Shown: positions 1-5,970 of the stretch, one piece after another
How the letters are laid out: every line of letters begins with the position of its first letter
Numbering within the stretch: position 1 is the first letter of the stretch
Program-made: the position numbers and the translations under genes
Assembly: GCA_913057765.1 (NCBI GenBank)
Contig: CAJXPH010000048.1
Span: 1-14,491, forward strand
Source: an uncultured Campylobacteraceae bacterium
GTDB lineage: Bacteria > Campylobacterota > Campylobacteria > Campylobacterales > Arcobacteraceae
Reading direction: 5' to 3'
DNA length: 14,491 bases
The notes under the pieces: model-generated
Told to the model about the DNA's origin: nothing
Databases searched by the model: none
What the model saw: the letters and a program-made list of their open reading frames with translations, nothing else

Positions 1-47
1 CTACACTATCCTCTTCGTCGGCAGCGTCAGATGTGTATAAGAGACAG
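1..47. other. Illumina Nextera adapter (i5 side), not genomic
   Basis: Bases 15-28 are the Nextera read-1 primer part and 29-47 are the 19-base transposase mosaic end. Bases 1-6 match the end of the P5 oligo, and 7-14 (TATCCTCT) match the i5 index known as S503/N503. This is library construct left untrimmed in the assembly. Genomic sequence starts at 48. Confidence 0.97.
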
Positions 48-216
48 ATACTAAAGTTTTTGTTTTTGTAGATAATAGTATTACTTTATTTAACATCTCT
101 AATTTAGTGTAAGTCAGGTATTTATCGTAACTAATTGTAATTGATAGAAATAGTAATCCAATTACAGGGAGAAGTAACAATAGTATTAATTTACTTTTTA
201 AATTAAGATTCTGCAT
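48..216 (-). CDS. N-terminus of a membrane sensor, probably a methyl-accepting chemotaxis protein (cut by contig end)
   Basis: Only the first 56 residues are genomic. They start at ATG 216-214, with AGGA four bases upstream on the minus strand. The protein opens with a short basic cytoplasmic stretch (MQNLNLKSK), then one strong hydrophobic helix at about residues 9-28. The helix is followed by a polar segment whose LLSTKTKTLV resembles the start of the periplasmic NIT (nitrate/nitrite-sensing) domain seen in many Campylobacterota chemoreceptors. In that family the visible part would be followed by the rest of the sensor, a second helix, HAMP and a cytoplasmic signalling hairpin, all missing here. 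The open frame continues to base 1, but its last 15 residues (ending YTHLTLPTKRIV) are encoded by adapter and are a known database contaminant type. A NIT-type histidine kinase or other sensor is equally possible from so little sequence. Confidence 0.55.
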
Positions 217-244
217 TATGTCCTAAAATTTATATTTTATTAAA

Positions 245-253
245 ATAATACCA
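245..253 (-). promoter_or_regulatory. Candidate extended -10 promoter for the sensor gene
   Basis: On the minus strand the sequence reads TGGTATTAT, an extended -10 (TG-N-TATTAT, five of six to TATAAT). The predicted start of transcription is near 238, giving a leader of about 22 bases that includes the AGGA ribosome site. No convincing -35 is visible, which is normal for Campylobacterota sigma-70 promoters. Confidence 0.4.
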
Positions 254-330
254 TAAAGATAAATTAATTTCATAATATAAATCAAGTTTAAGAATTTATA
301 ATCTTTTAGACAATATATATTTATTAATGA

Positions 331-359
331 TTGTTAAATTCAAACTTTTTTAATACAAT
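331..359 (+). promoter_or_regulatory. Candidate sigma-70 promoter of the Crp/Fnr-type gene, predicted leaderless
   Basis: TTGTTA (331-336) and TACAAT (354-359) are separated by exactly 17 bases, matching the -35 and -10 consensus at four and five positions of six. Six bases separate the -10 from the ATG at 366, so transcription should begin at or next to the start codon. A perfect TATAAT at 297-302 is an alternative upstream -10 that would give a leader of about 57 bases. Confidence 0.5.
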
Positions 360-365
360 ACATCT

Positions 366-974
366 ATGAAAAAAAATGACGAAAATAAATCCTTTACATA
401 TCTAAAAAATGTAATCAATTCTTATTATTTGATTTCTGAAAAAACTTGGGAAAAGTTTTTAGAAATATGTGAATATATGGAAGTTAAAAAAGGTGATTAT
501 CTTTGCCGAATAAATGAAATACCTAGTTCTTTTCTTTTTGTAAATAAAGGACTTCTTCGCACTTATATTTTAGATGATAAAGGAATAGAATATAATAAAA
601 TCTTTTTTACTGAAGGAATGTTCCCTGCTTCCATAGTTTCTTTATTAAAGAACAAGCCATCAGAGTTTGAACTACAAGCTTTAGAAGATTGTCAATTAAT
701 TCAAATAGATTTTAAAAAATATAGAAAACTTCTTAAAGAAGATGAAGATTTAAAACTTTTTCATATTTCTTATTTAGAAGAAAATTGGTTAATAAAAAAA
801 GAAGAAAAAGAAGTCTCTATTGTGCAAAAAGATGCTGATGAAAGATATGAAGATTTTTTAAATGATCATCCAACTTTAGAGTCAAGATTAACTCAATATC
901 ATATTGCCTCGCATCTTGGAATTACTCCAACCCAATTAAGTAGAATTCGAAAAAAAATCAACATATGTAAATGA
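366..974 (+). CDS. Crp/Fnr-family transcriptional regulator
   Basis: This 202-residue protein has the two-part Crp/Fnr layout: a cyclic-nucleotide-binding-type beta-roll at about residues 25-125 (KKGDYLCRINEIPSSFLFVNKG is typical, split here by turns) and a C-terminal helix-turn-helix at about 175-196 containing ASHLGITPTQLSRIRK. Only scattered cysteines are present (C35, C47, C109, C201), not the N-terminal cluster of an oxygen-sensing FNR, so an iron-sulfur sensor is unlikely. The effector is unknown. The HTH style resembles the Crp/Fnr proteins common in Bacteroidetes that control nearby small transporters and enzymes. There is no ribosome site before the ATG, and a promoter -10 ends six bases upstream, so the mRNA is probably leaderless. 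It lies 53 bases before the YdcZ-type transporter on the same strand and probably controls that gene and the acetyltransferase, an inference from position. Confidence 0.85.
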   Translation: MKKNDENKSFTYLKNVINSYYLISEKTWEKFLEICEYMEVKKGDYLCRINEIPSSFLFVNKGLLRTYILDDKGIEYNKIFFTEGMFPASIVSLLKNKPSEFELQALEDCQLIQIDFKKYRKLLKEDEDLKLFHISYLEENWLIKKEEKEVSIVQKDADERYEDFLNDHPTLESRLTQYHIASHLGITPTQLSRIRKKINICK

Positions 975-1027
975 CAAGTCAATATCAATCCTATTAGAAT
1001 ACAAATATATTTTACAAGGATTTTATA

Positions 1028-1471
1028 ATGTCATATTTTGTTCTACTATCATTTTTTGCTGGTATTGCTATTGCAATTCAAGCAAATATGAATTCTAAGC
1101 TTGGAGTATTATTAACAAGTTCTTTGCTTGCTACATTTGTTGCTCTAATAAGTAGTGCAGTTTTTATCAGTATAGCGATGACATTTTTTGTAAAAGATTT
1201 TCCTTCAACTGATGTAGTAAAATCAATACCAATTTACTTATGGTTTACGGGAGGTGTTTTAAGTGCTTTTGCTTTAGCCTCTTTTTATTTTGTTATTCCA
1301 AAAATAGGGATATTATCAATGATATCCTTTGGATTAACAGGACAGTTAATTTATTCTGTTATCTCAAGCCATTTTGGATGGTTTGATTTACCAGTATCTA
1401 CAATAAATGTAAGTAAAATACTAGGTGTTATAGCTATGTTAGTTGGAATATTTTTAATTAATAAAGGATAA
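1028..1471 (+). CDS. YdcZ/DUF606-type DMT-superfamily transporter
   Basis: A 147-residue, almost entirely hydrophobic protein with about five predicted membrane helices: roughly residues 3-22, 30-52, 68-90, 93-112 and 126-145. The N-terminal pattern FFAGIAIAIQANMNSKLG and the glycine-rich WFTGGVLSAF segment are typical of the PF04657 (YdcZ) family, whose members are single-unit relatives of drug/metabolite transporters and about this long. The protein would sit in the inner membrane, probably working as a dimer or oligomer. The substrate is unknown. The start is supported by AAGGA at 1016-1020, seven bases before ATG. The acetyltransferase gene begins two bases after this stop, so the two are almost certainly co-translated. 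Confidence 0.85.
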   Translation: MSYFVLLSFFAGIAIAIQANMNSKLGVLLTSSLLATFVALISSAVFISIAMTFFVKDFPSTDVVKSIPIYLWFTGGVLSAFALASFYFVIPKIGILSMISFGLTGQLIYSVISSHFGWFDLPVSTINVSKILGVIAMLVGIFLINKG

Positions 1472-1473
1472 GT

Positions 1474-2280
1474 ATGAAAAAAGAATTAGTAAATAATTAT
1501 CTAAAAACTATAGGTTTTTTTAAAGAAATAGTGAGTATTGAAGATATTAATAAATTAATAAGAGCTCATGTAAACACATTTGCATTTTCAAGTTTAAAGG
1601 TTCTATTAAAAGAAGAAATTTCTTTAGAAATAGAGGATATTTATAAAAGTATTGTTTTAAATAAAAGAGGTGGATATTGTTTTGAGCATAATAAGCTTTT
1701 TTATGAGGTTTTAAAAAGCTTAGGTTTCGATGTTGAATATTATCTTGCTAGAGTTGTAAATAACTCTGATAATATTGTACCTCAGACGCATAGGTTCACT
1801 CTTTTAAATTATGAAGGTGAACGATATTTATTAGATGTTGGTATTGGGTTTAGAACTCCTAATGTGGCAATTAAGTTTGGAGATGAAGTGACTTCTAATC
1901 ATTTAGGAATAAATTTTAGAATTAAAGAGTTTGAAGATAATACTTACGCTTTACAATCAATTCAAGAAAATGAAGTATTTAATATTACTAAATTTGATTT
2001 AAATAAGTGTTATGAAGAAGATTTTGAACTTGGACATTTTTATTCACATAAGCACCCTTGTGCAGCCTTTGTGAATAATCTAGTATTATCACTTATAACA
2101 AATACTGAAATAAGAAGTTTAAGAAATAGTGATTATTTCAAGATATATGAAAATTCACAAGAAAAGATTGAAATTGATAATTTAGATAAGTTTCAAAAAA
2201 TATTAAAAGAGGATTTTAATGTTTTTTTTGAGGATAAAGAGATGGAATTACTATATAGAAGCTTTGTAAAAAAGATTTAA
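1474..2280 (+). CDS. nat: Arylamine N-acetyltransferase (NAT)
   Basis: NAT enzymes move an acetyl (or other acyl) group from acyl-CoA to arylamines, hydrazines or arylhydroxylamines by a ping-pong mechanism in the cytoplasm. The 268 residues match the normal family length, and the catalytic triad is visible. Cys69 lies in RGGYCFEHN, the family signature; His106 in VPQTHRF; Asp121 in YLLDVGIGF. These positions are almost the same as in the Salmonella enzyme (Cys69-His107-Asp122). AAAGGA (1463-1468), five bases before ATG, lies inside the end of the transporter gene, so translation is coupled. The stop overlaps the stop of the opposite-strand 65-residue gene by four bases. With a transporter and regulator upstream, a role in detoxifying amines or in an acylated secondary metabolite is plausible, but the natural substrate is unknown. 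Confidence 0.93.
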   Translation: MKKELVNNYLKTIGFFKEIVSIEDINKLIRAHVNTFAFSSLKVLLKEEISLEIEDIYKSIVLNKRGGYCFEHNKLFYEVLKSLGFDVEYYLARVVNNSDNIVPQTHRFTLLNYEGERYLLDVGIGFRTPNVAIKFGDEVTSNHLGINFRIKEFEDNTYALQSIQENEVFNITKFDLNKCYEEDFELGHFYSHKHPCAAFVNNLVLSLITNTEIRSLRNSDYFKIYENSQEKIEIDNLDKFQKILKEDFNVFFEDKEMELLYRSFVKKI

Positions 2281-2474
2281 TTACTTTTTTCATAAAGATT
2301 GATTGCTATTCCTAGCCCTTCAATCTTTCCTTTTAATATTCCTGTGGTATATAGAATCTCAGAATATTTCTTTGTATCTTTTTGCACACTTTCATCTTCT
2401 AGCATATAAATATTGTTTTTTAATTGCTCTTGTATTTTTTCAATTTGATATTTTGCATTTTCAATAAAATTCAT
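2277..2474 (-). CDS. Small conserved-looking protein of unknown function (65 aa)
   Basis: I do not recognise this family. The 65 residues are mostly charged and helical in character, with a likely amphipathic or coiled-coil helix at about 3-35 (NAKYQIEKIQEQLKNNIYML) and a second helix with ILKGKIEGLGIAINL at about 46-60. There is no signal peptide, membrane helix or cysteine. It starts at ATG 2474-2472, with a weak purine-rich AAGAGA upstream and a TATAAT-like -10 on the minus strand at 2502-2497. That gives a predicted leader of about 16 bases. It converges with the acetyltransferase gene and shares the four bases TTAA, which serve as stop on both strands. The tidy promoter and start argue that it is real, though short length keeps confidence moderate. 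Confidence 0.6.
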   Translation of the reverse strand: MNFIENAKYQIEKIQEQLKNNIYMLEDESVQKDTKKYSEILYTTGILKGKIEGLGIAINLYEKSN

Positions 2475-2540
2475 TTGGTCTCTTATAATTTTTTTGATTA
2501 TATTGTCTGAATAATTCTAAAAAGCTGGTTAGCTGTGAGT

Positions 2541-2555
2541 ATATAATAATTATAT
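2541..2555. repeat. Perfect 15-bp palindrome upstream of the lipoprotein gene
   Basis: The sequence ATATAAT-A-ATTATAT has seven-base arms around one central base, 14 bases upstream of the candidate -10 at 2570. This puts it over the -35 region, so it could be an operator. Palindromes of only A and T are also expected fairly often by chance in DNA this AT-rich. Confidence 0.35.
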
Positions 2556-2566
2556 TAGTGATATAT

Positions 2567-2575
2567 TGATACAAT
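2567..2575 (+). promoter_or_regulatory. Candidate extended -10 promoter of the lipoprotein gene
   Basis: TGATACAAT is an extended -10 (TG-N-TACAAT). Transcription would begin near 2582, just before the AAAGG ribosome site at 2585-2589, leaving a short leader of about 14 bases. Confidence 0.45.
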
Positions 2576-2595
2576 CTGAAAAATAAAGGCTAATT

Positions 2596-3096
2596 ATGAA
2601 ATTAATACTTGGAATACTTTTTTCTTTTATAATGTTTTTTTCTGGATGTGCTTCAAAATCTGCTGATGATATTTCCTATCAACACACACAAAATAATATT
2701 GATTATAATAGAGGTATTATGGATGGAATTTATGGGGATTTGTCTTTAGAGTCTGCAATTGCAGAGTTAATAAGACGTCCAGTACTTGATTTTTCCGCAA
2801 ACTCATTTTTATCTGAAGCACTAATAAAACATGAACATGGGCACCTGGATACTACAGATGCATTGTTAAGTAGTCTAAAAGAACCTTATTATAAATATAA
2901 ATACAAAGAAAAGGAACTTTGGATTTATTTAAAAGTTAGTGGTTCAATACATGATTTTATAAGTAATTTATATTTTGTCATTGAAGGAAAAAAAATCAAT
3001 GATTTGTATGTTAAATTAAAAGATGTTCCTGATGGAAAATTATATGTTAAAGATGAAACATATGTCGATCCATGGAAAAACTATAGAGAATATTAA
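2596..3096 (+). CDS. Predicted lipoprotein of unknown function
   Basis: The 166-residue precursor begins with a lipoprotein signal peptide: a hydrophobic run at residues 3-15, then the lipobox FSGC with lipidated Cys18 followed by Ala-Ser. With no Asp at position +2, outer-membrane retention is the default by the E. coli rule. The mature part has an acidic segment rich in Asp, Asn and Tyr, a His-rich spot (KHEHGHLD, about residues 75-82), and a C-terminal half rich in beta-strand residues (ELWIYLKVSGS, LYFVIEGKKINDLYVKL). I cannot assign a domain. The HEHGH cluster could bind metal but does not fit the HExxH protease pattern. AAAGG six bases before ATG supports the start. It appears to be a single-gene unit with its own promoter. 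Confidence 0.75.
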   Translation: MKLILGILFSFIMFFSGCASKSADDISYQHTQNNIDYNRGIMDGIYGDLSLESAIAELIRRPVLDFSANSFLSEALIKHEHGHLDTTDALLSSLKEPYYKYKYKEKELWIYLKVSGSIHDFISNLYFVIEGKKINDLYVKLKDVPDGKLYVKDETYVDPWKNYREY

Positions 3097-3152
3097 TAAT
3101 TATTAATTAGTTTTGATATTTATTTTTCAACTATTTTTCATCTTATTAATTC

Positions 3153-3158
3153 TATACT
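3153..3158 (+). promoter_or_regulatory. Candidate -10 hexamer, predicted leaderless start at 3165
   Basis: TATACT matches TATAAT at five of six positions and ends six bases before the ATG at 3165, so transcription would start at the A of ATG. No ribosome site exists in the preceding 20 bases, which are A/T plus two C. No good -35 is seen. Confidence 0.4.
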
Positions 3159-3164
3159 TCAATT

Positions 3165-3566
3165 ATGAAAAAAGAAAATGATGTAAAACTTGAGCGAGTT
3201 TATGAGAAACAGATTACTGTTTTTGGTAAACCATTACGTGTTAAACGATTGATTTTAATCTCACTTACGGGATTGTTACTTGGAATATTAGGATATATGG
3301 AAATATATGCAATTGCTTGGTTAATTGTAGCTATATTCTTTTTTTGTTTAGCAGTGTTTTCTCTTGCACTTTATATAAAAACTATTTTGTATTTTGGAGA
3401 GTATTGCGTAGAAGCCTCACCTTCAGGTGATATATATGTGACAAAACTTTTTGGACAATGTACTATTTGTCTAGGTGAACTAAAAATAGTTAAAAATAAA
3501 AAAGGTACTTTCATTCAATGCCAAGAGGATAAAAGCCATATTTGGGATATTCATAAAAAGGATTAA
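3165..3566 (+). CDS. Two-helix membrane protein with a C-terminal zinc-ribbon-like tail
   Basis: This 133-residue protein of unknown function has a charged, probably cytoplasmic N-terminus (residues 1-28). Two adjacent membrane helices follow (about 29-48 and 50-72), joined by a very short turn, then a tail of about 60 residues. The tail holds Cys99-x2-Cys102, followed by Cys119 and His125, spaced CxxC-x16-C-x5-H inside a GELKIVKNKKGTFIQCQ context. The spacing and the L-K-I-x-K strand resemble a rubredoxin-type zinc ribbon of the kind that ends some topoisomerase and restriction-like proteins, so zinc binding is likely but inferred. A helical hairpin places both ends on the same side, so the zinc tail would be cytoplasmic. 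There is no ribosome site, and the gene is predicted to be read from a leaderless mRNA. Its stop overlaps the pseudouridine synthase stop by four bases (TTAA). Confidence 0.75.
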   Translation: MKKENDVKLERVYEKQITVFGKPLRVKRLILISLTGLLLGILGYMEIYAIAWLIVAIFFFCLAVFSLALYIKTILYFGEYCVEASPSGDIYVTKLFGQCTICLGELKIVKNKKGTFIQCQEDKSHIWDIHKKD

Positions 3567-4465
3567 GACTCAAATTCTTTATATATCTCAGGATTTTTTG
3601 AAAAGATTTTATATATAACTTTGTGGAATTTAAATTCTAAATAATTTGCATGTAACCAAAGTCTATGTGAATTTGTAGCTTTTAGTCTATCTTCCTCACT
3701 TAGTGTTTTATTTAAATATGCTTCTGCCTTTATATCATCAACTCCATAAATAGGATCTCCTAAAATTCTATGTCCGATAGAATTTAGATGAACTCTAATT
3801 TGATGTTGTCTTCCGGTAATTGGAATAAGTTCTATTAAGGTTAAGTCTTTTTCTTCATTATATGAAATTGGTTTAACATGTGTAACGGATTTTTTCCCTT
3901 CGTCACTTGAGCATGTTGCCATTCTTACACCAATTTTTTTACCTTCTTTTTTCAAATTTTCATTTATAGTAATTTCTTTATCTATTTTTCCTTCTACAAT
4001 TGCTAGATAAGATTTTTTATACTCTTTTGCTTCAAACATTCCTGCAAGTGTATTTGTTGCTTTTTCATGTTTCCCAACTAAAACCAATCCAGATGTTTCA
4101 GCATCTATTCTATGCGCTTGGTTGGCTTTATCTCCAAAGTGGTATCTTATTTCATCTAAAAGTGAATATTCTGTCTTTTTAGAGTTTGGATGAATTACTA
4201 ATTTCGATGGTTTATCAAAGATTGCAAAATCTTTAAAAATGTGTAATGGTTTTAACCCCCGTGTATGTCCCTCAAATAGCGCTATGTAGACACAGTCTTC
4301 TTTTATTGATTCTGATATCAAATAAGAGTTCTGATTACTATCAAAGATTCTACCACGACTAATCAAACGATGGGCAATAGCGGGTTTGTAGCCTAATTCT
4401 TTTAATAAAAATAGTTGGATTCTTTCCCCTTTAGGGGCATTAAATTTTTTTAATATAAACGGCAA
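3563..4465 (-). CDS. RluA-family RNA pseudouridine synthase
   Basis: The enzyme isomerises uridine to pseudouridine in rRNA or tRNA; which site cannot be told. The 300 residues comprise an N-terminal S4-like RNA-binding region (about 13-70, with LLKELGYKPAIAHRLISRGRI) and the catalytic domain from about 75. The family signature HRIDAETSGLVLV contains the catalytic Asp121. The C-terminal TGRQHQIRVH (217-226) and LGDPIYG (235-241) motifs of the RluA/RsuA group are intact. The start is a TTG at 4465-4463: AGGA lies seven bases upstream, and there is no ATG or GTG nearby that would keep the S4 region. The next Met is at residue 143. It is divergent from purB across 136 bases and converges on the zinc-ribbon membrane protein gene. 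RluA, RluC and RluD relatives share all these motifs, so no symbol is given. Confidence 0.9.
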   Translation of the reverse strand: MPFILKKFNAPKGERIQLFLLKELGYKPAIAHRLISRGRIFDSNQNSYLISESIKEDCVYIALFEGHTRGLKPLHIFKDFAIFDKPSKLVIHPNSKKTEYSLLDEIRYHFGDKANQAHRIDAETSGLVLVGKHEKATNTLAGMFEAKEYKKSYLAIVEGKIDKEITINENLKKEGKKIGVRMATCSSDEGKKSVTHVKPISYNEEKDLTLIELIPITGRQHQIRVHLNSIGHRILGDPIYGVDDIKAEAYLNKTLSEEDRLKATNSHRLWLHANYLEFKFHKVIYKIFSKNPEIYKEFES

Positions 4466-4491
4466 TATTATTTCCTGAAATTAAGTAAAAA

Positions 4492-4507
4492 TTTAACAAA
4501 AGTTAAA
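4492..4507. promoter_or_regulatory. Inverted repeat in the divergent pseudouridine synthase / purB promoter region
   Basis: TTTAAC-AAAA-GTTAAA is a perfect six-base inverted repeat with a four-base centre. It lies nine bases upstream of the candidate purB -35 and could be an operator for either direction. It is also within what chance allows in AT-rich DNA. I do not recognise it as a known regulator site. Confidence 0.3.
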
Positions 4508-4515
4508 CAAAATCT

Positions 4516-4545
4516 TTGGCTAAATTAGATACGATATCATACAAA
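4516..4545 (+). promoter_or_regulatory. Candidate sigma-70 promoter of purB-nrdA
   Basis: TTGGCT (4516-4521) and TACAAA (4540-4545) are 18 bases apart, each four of six to consensus. The leader would be about 50 bases. TACGAT (4530-4535) and TATCAT (4535-4540) are competing -10 candidates. I see no NrdR-box pair here. Confidence 0.3.
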
Positions 4546-4601
4546 AATAAAGAGAAATTCTTGATAAAAATCTAAGAATATTGATAATAAGGGATACACA
4601 G

Positions 4602-5933
4602 ATGGTTGAAAGATACGCCAGAGAAGAAATGACAAAAAATTGGACACAACATGCAAGATATGCAGCATGGCTTGAAGTTGAAAAAGCGGCTGTAAAAGCA
4701 TGGAATAAATTAGGTCTAATTCCTGATGATGATTGTAAAAAAATTGTTGAAAATGCTACTTTCTCAGTTGAGCGAATAGAAGAGATAGAAGCTGTTACAA
4801 AACATGATTTAATTGCTTTCAATACAAGTGTAAGTGAAAGTCTTGGAGAAGAATCAAGATGGTTCCATTATGGAATGACTTCATCTGATGCTGTTGATAC
4901 AGGTGTTGCTCTTCAAATGAGAGATTCACTTAATATTATCATTGCAGATGTTAAAATGCTAATGGAATCTATTAAAACTAGAGCTATTGAACATAAAATG
5001 ACTCTTATGGTAGGACGAAGCCACGGTATTCATGGAGAGCCTATTACATTTGGTCTGACTTTAGCTGTTTGGTATGATGAAATGGCAAGACATTTACTAA
5101 ATTTAGAGCAAACAATGGATGTTATTGCTGTTGGACAAATTTCTGGTGCTATGGGTAACTTTGCTCATGCTCCACTTGAACTTGAAGAATTAGCAATGGC
5201 TGAATTAGGATTAAAACCTGAGCCTTGTTCAAATCAAGTAATTCATAGAGATAGATATGCAAGACTTGCAACTGCTTTAGCATCAATGGCTTCATCAATT
5301 GAAAAATTTGCAGTACAAGTTAGACATTTACAAAGAACTGAAGTTTACGAATGTGAAGAGTATTTTGCAAAAGGACAAAAAGGTTCTTCTGCAATGCCAC
5401 ATAAAAGAAACCCTATTTTAACTGAAAATATTACTGGTCTTGCAAGAATGATTAGATCATATGCAACTCCTGCTATGGAAAACGTTGCTTTATGGCACGA
5501 AAGAGATATTTCTCACTCTTCTACTGAAAGATTTTGGTTACCAGATGCATTTATTACAACTAACTTTATGCTGCACAGAATGAACAGCGTAATTGCAAAC
5601 TTAACAGTTATGCCTGAAAATATGATTAAAAATTTAAACTTAACTGGTGGTTTAGTTTTCTCTCAGAGAGTTCTACTAGAATTACCAAAAGCTGGAGTAA
5701 GTAGAGAAGATGCATACAGAATTGTTCAAAGAAATGCAATGAAAGTATGGGAAGAAATTCAACAAGGTAAGCCATCAACGAACGATAATGGCGAGTCTTT
5801 ATATCTTGGACACTTGCTTAGCGATGAAGAATTAGGTAATTCTTTAAGTGAAGAACAAATCAGAGAGTGTTTTAACTACGATTACTACACTAAAAATGTT
5901 GATGCTATTTTTAATAGAGTATTCAACAAATAA
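4602..5933 (+). CDS. purB: Adenylosuccinate lyase
   Basis: PurB cleaves SAICAR to AICAR and adenylosuccinate to AMP, both with release of fumarate, so it serves IMP synthesis and the IMP-to-AMP branch. The protein has 443 residues and the fumarase/aspartase superfamily layout. Conserved blocks are TSSDAVDTG (about 93-101), GRSHGIHGEP with catalytic His141, and the signature GSSAMPHKRNP (261-271) with the flexible-loop Ser262/Ser263. His141 and this serine loop fall at the same numbers as in Bacillus subtilis PurB. The start is ATG 4602, with AAGGGA (4589-4594) seven bases upstream. An in-frame TTG at 4581 would add seven residues but lies upstream of that ribosome site, so it is rejected. nrdA follows after 37 bases, so the two are probably co-transcribed. 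Confidence 0.98.
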   Translation: MVERYAREEMTKNWTQHARYAAWLEVEKAAVKAWNKLGLIPDDDCKKIVENATFSVERIEEIEAVTKHDLIAFNTSVSESLGEESRWFHYGMTSSDAVDTGVALQMRDSLNIIIADVKMLMESIKTRAIEHKMTLMVGRSHGIHGEPITFGLTLAVWYDEMARHLLNLEQTMDVIAVGQISGAMGNFAHAPLELEELAMAELGLKPEPCSNQVIHRDRYARLATALASMASSIEKFAVQVRHLQRTEVYECEEYFAKGQKGSSAMPHKRNPILTENITGLARMIRSYATPAMENVALWHERDISHSSTERFWLPDAFITTNFMLHRMNSVIANLTVMPENMIKNLNLTGGLVFSQRVLLELPKAGVSREDAYRIVQRNAMKVWEEIQQGKPSTNDNGESLYLGHLLSDEELGNSLSEEQIRECFNYDYYTKNVDAIFNRVFNK

Positions 5934-5970
5934 TATAAAATAATAAAATATCAATCACAAGGCGACAAAT

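Noticed and set aside
331..343. TTG...CAA as an FNR/CRP operator before the regulator gene
   Set aside because: Only the outer three bases of each half are symmetric and the spacing is one base short of the TTGAT-N4-ATCAA form.
987..1022. AATCCT / AGGATT pairing that would hide the ribosome site of the YdcZ-type gene
   Set aside because: Only six base pairs around a 24-base A/T loop; expected by chance and unlikely to be stable.
4581..4601. In-frame TTG that would extend PurB by seven residues
   Set aside because: The AAGGGA ribosome site at 4589-4594 lies downstream of this TTG and is properly spaced for the ATG at 4602, where PurB homologues also begin.
4520..4822. 100-residue open frame on the minus strand over the purB start
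   Set aside because: It is antisense to strongly conserved purB codons, has a low-complexity Ser/Phe/Ile composition, and has no ribosome site.
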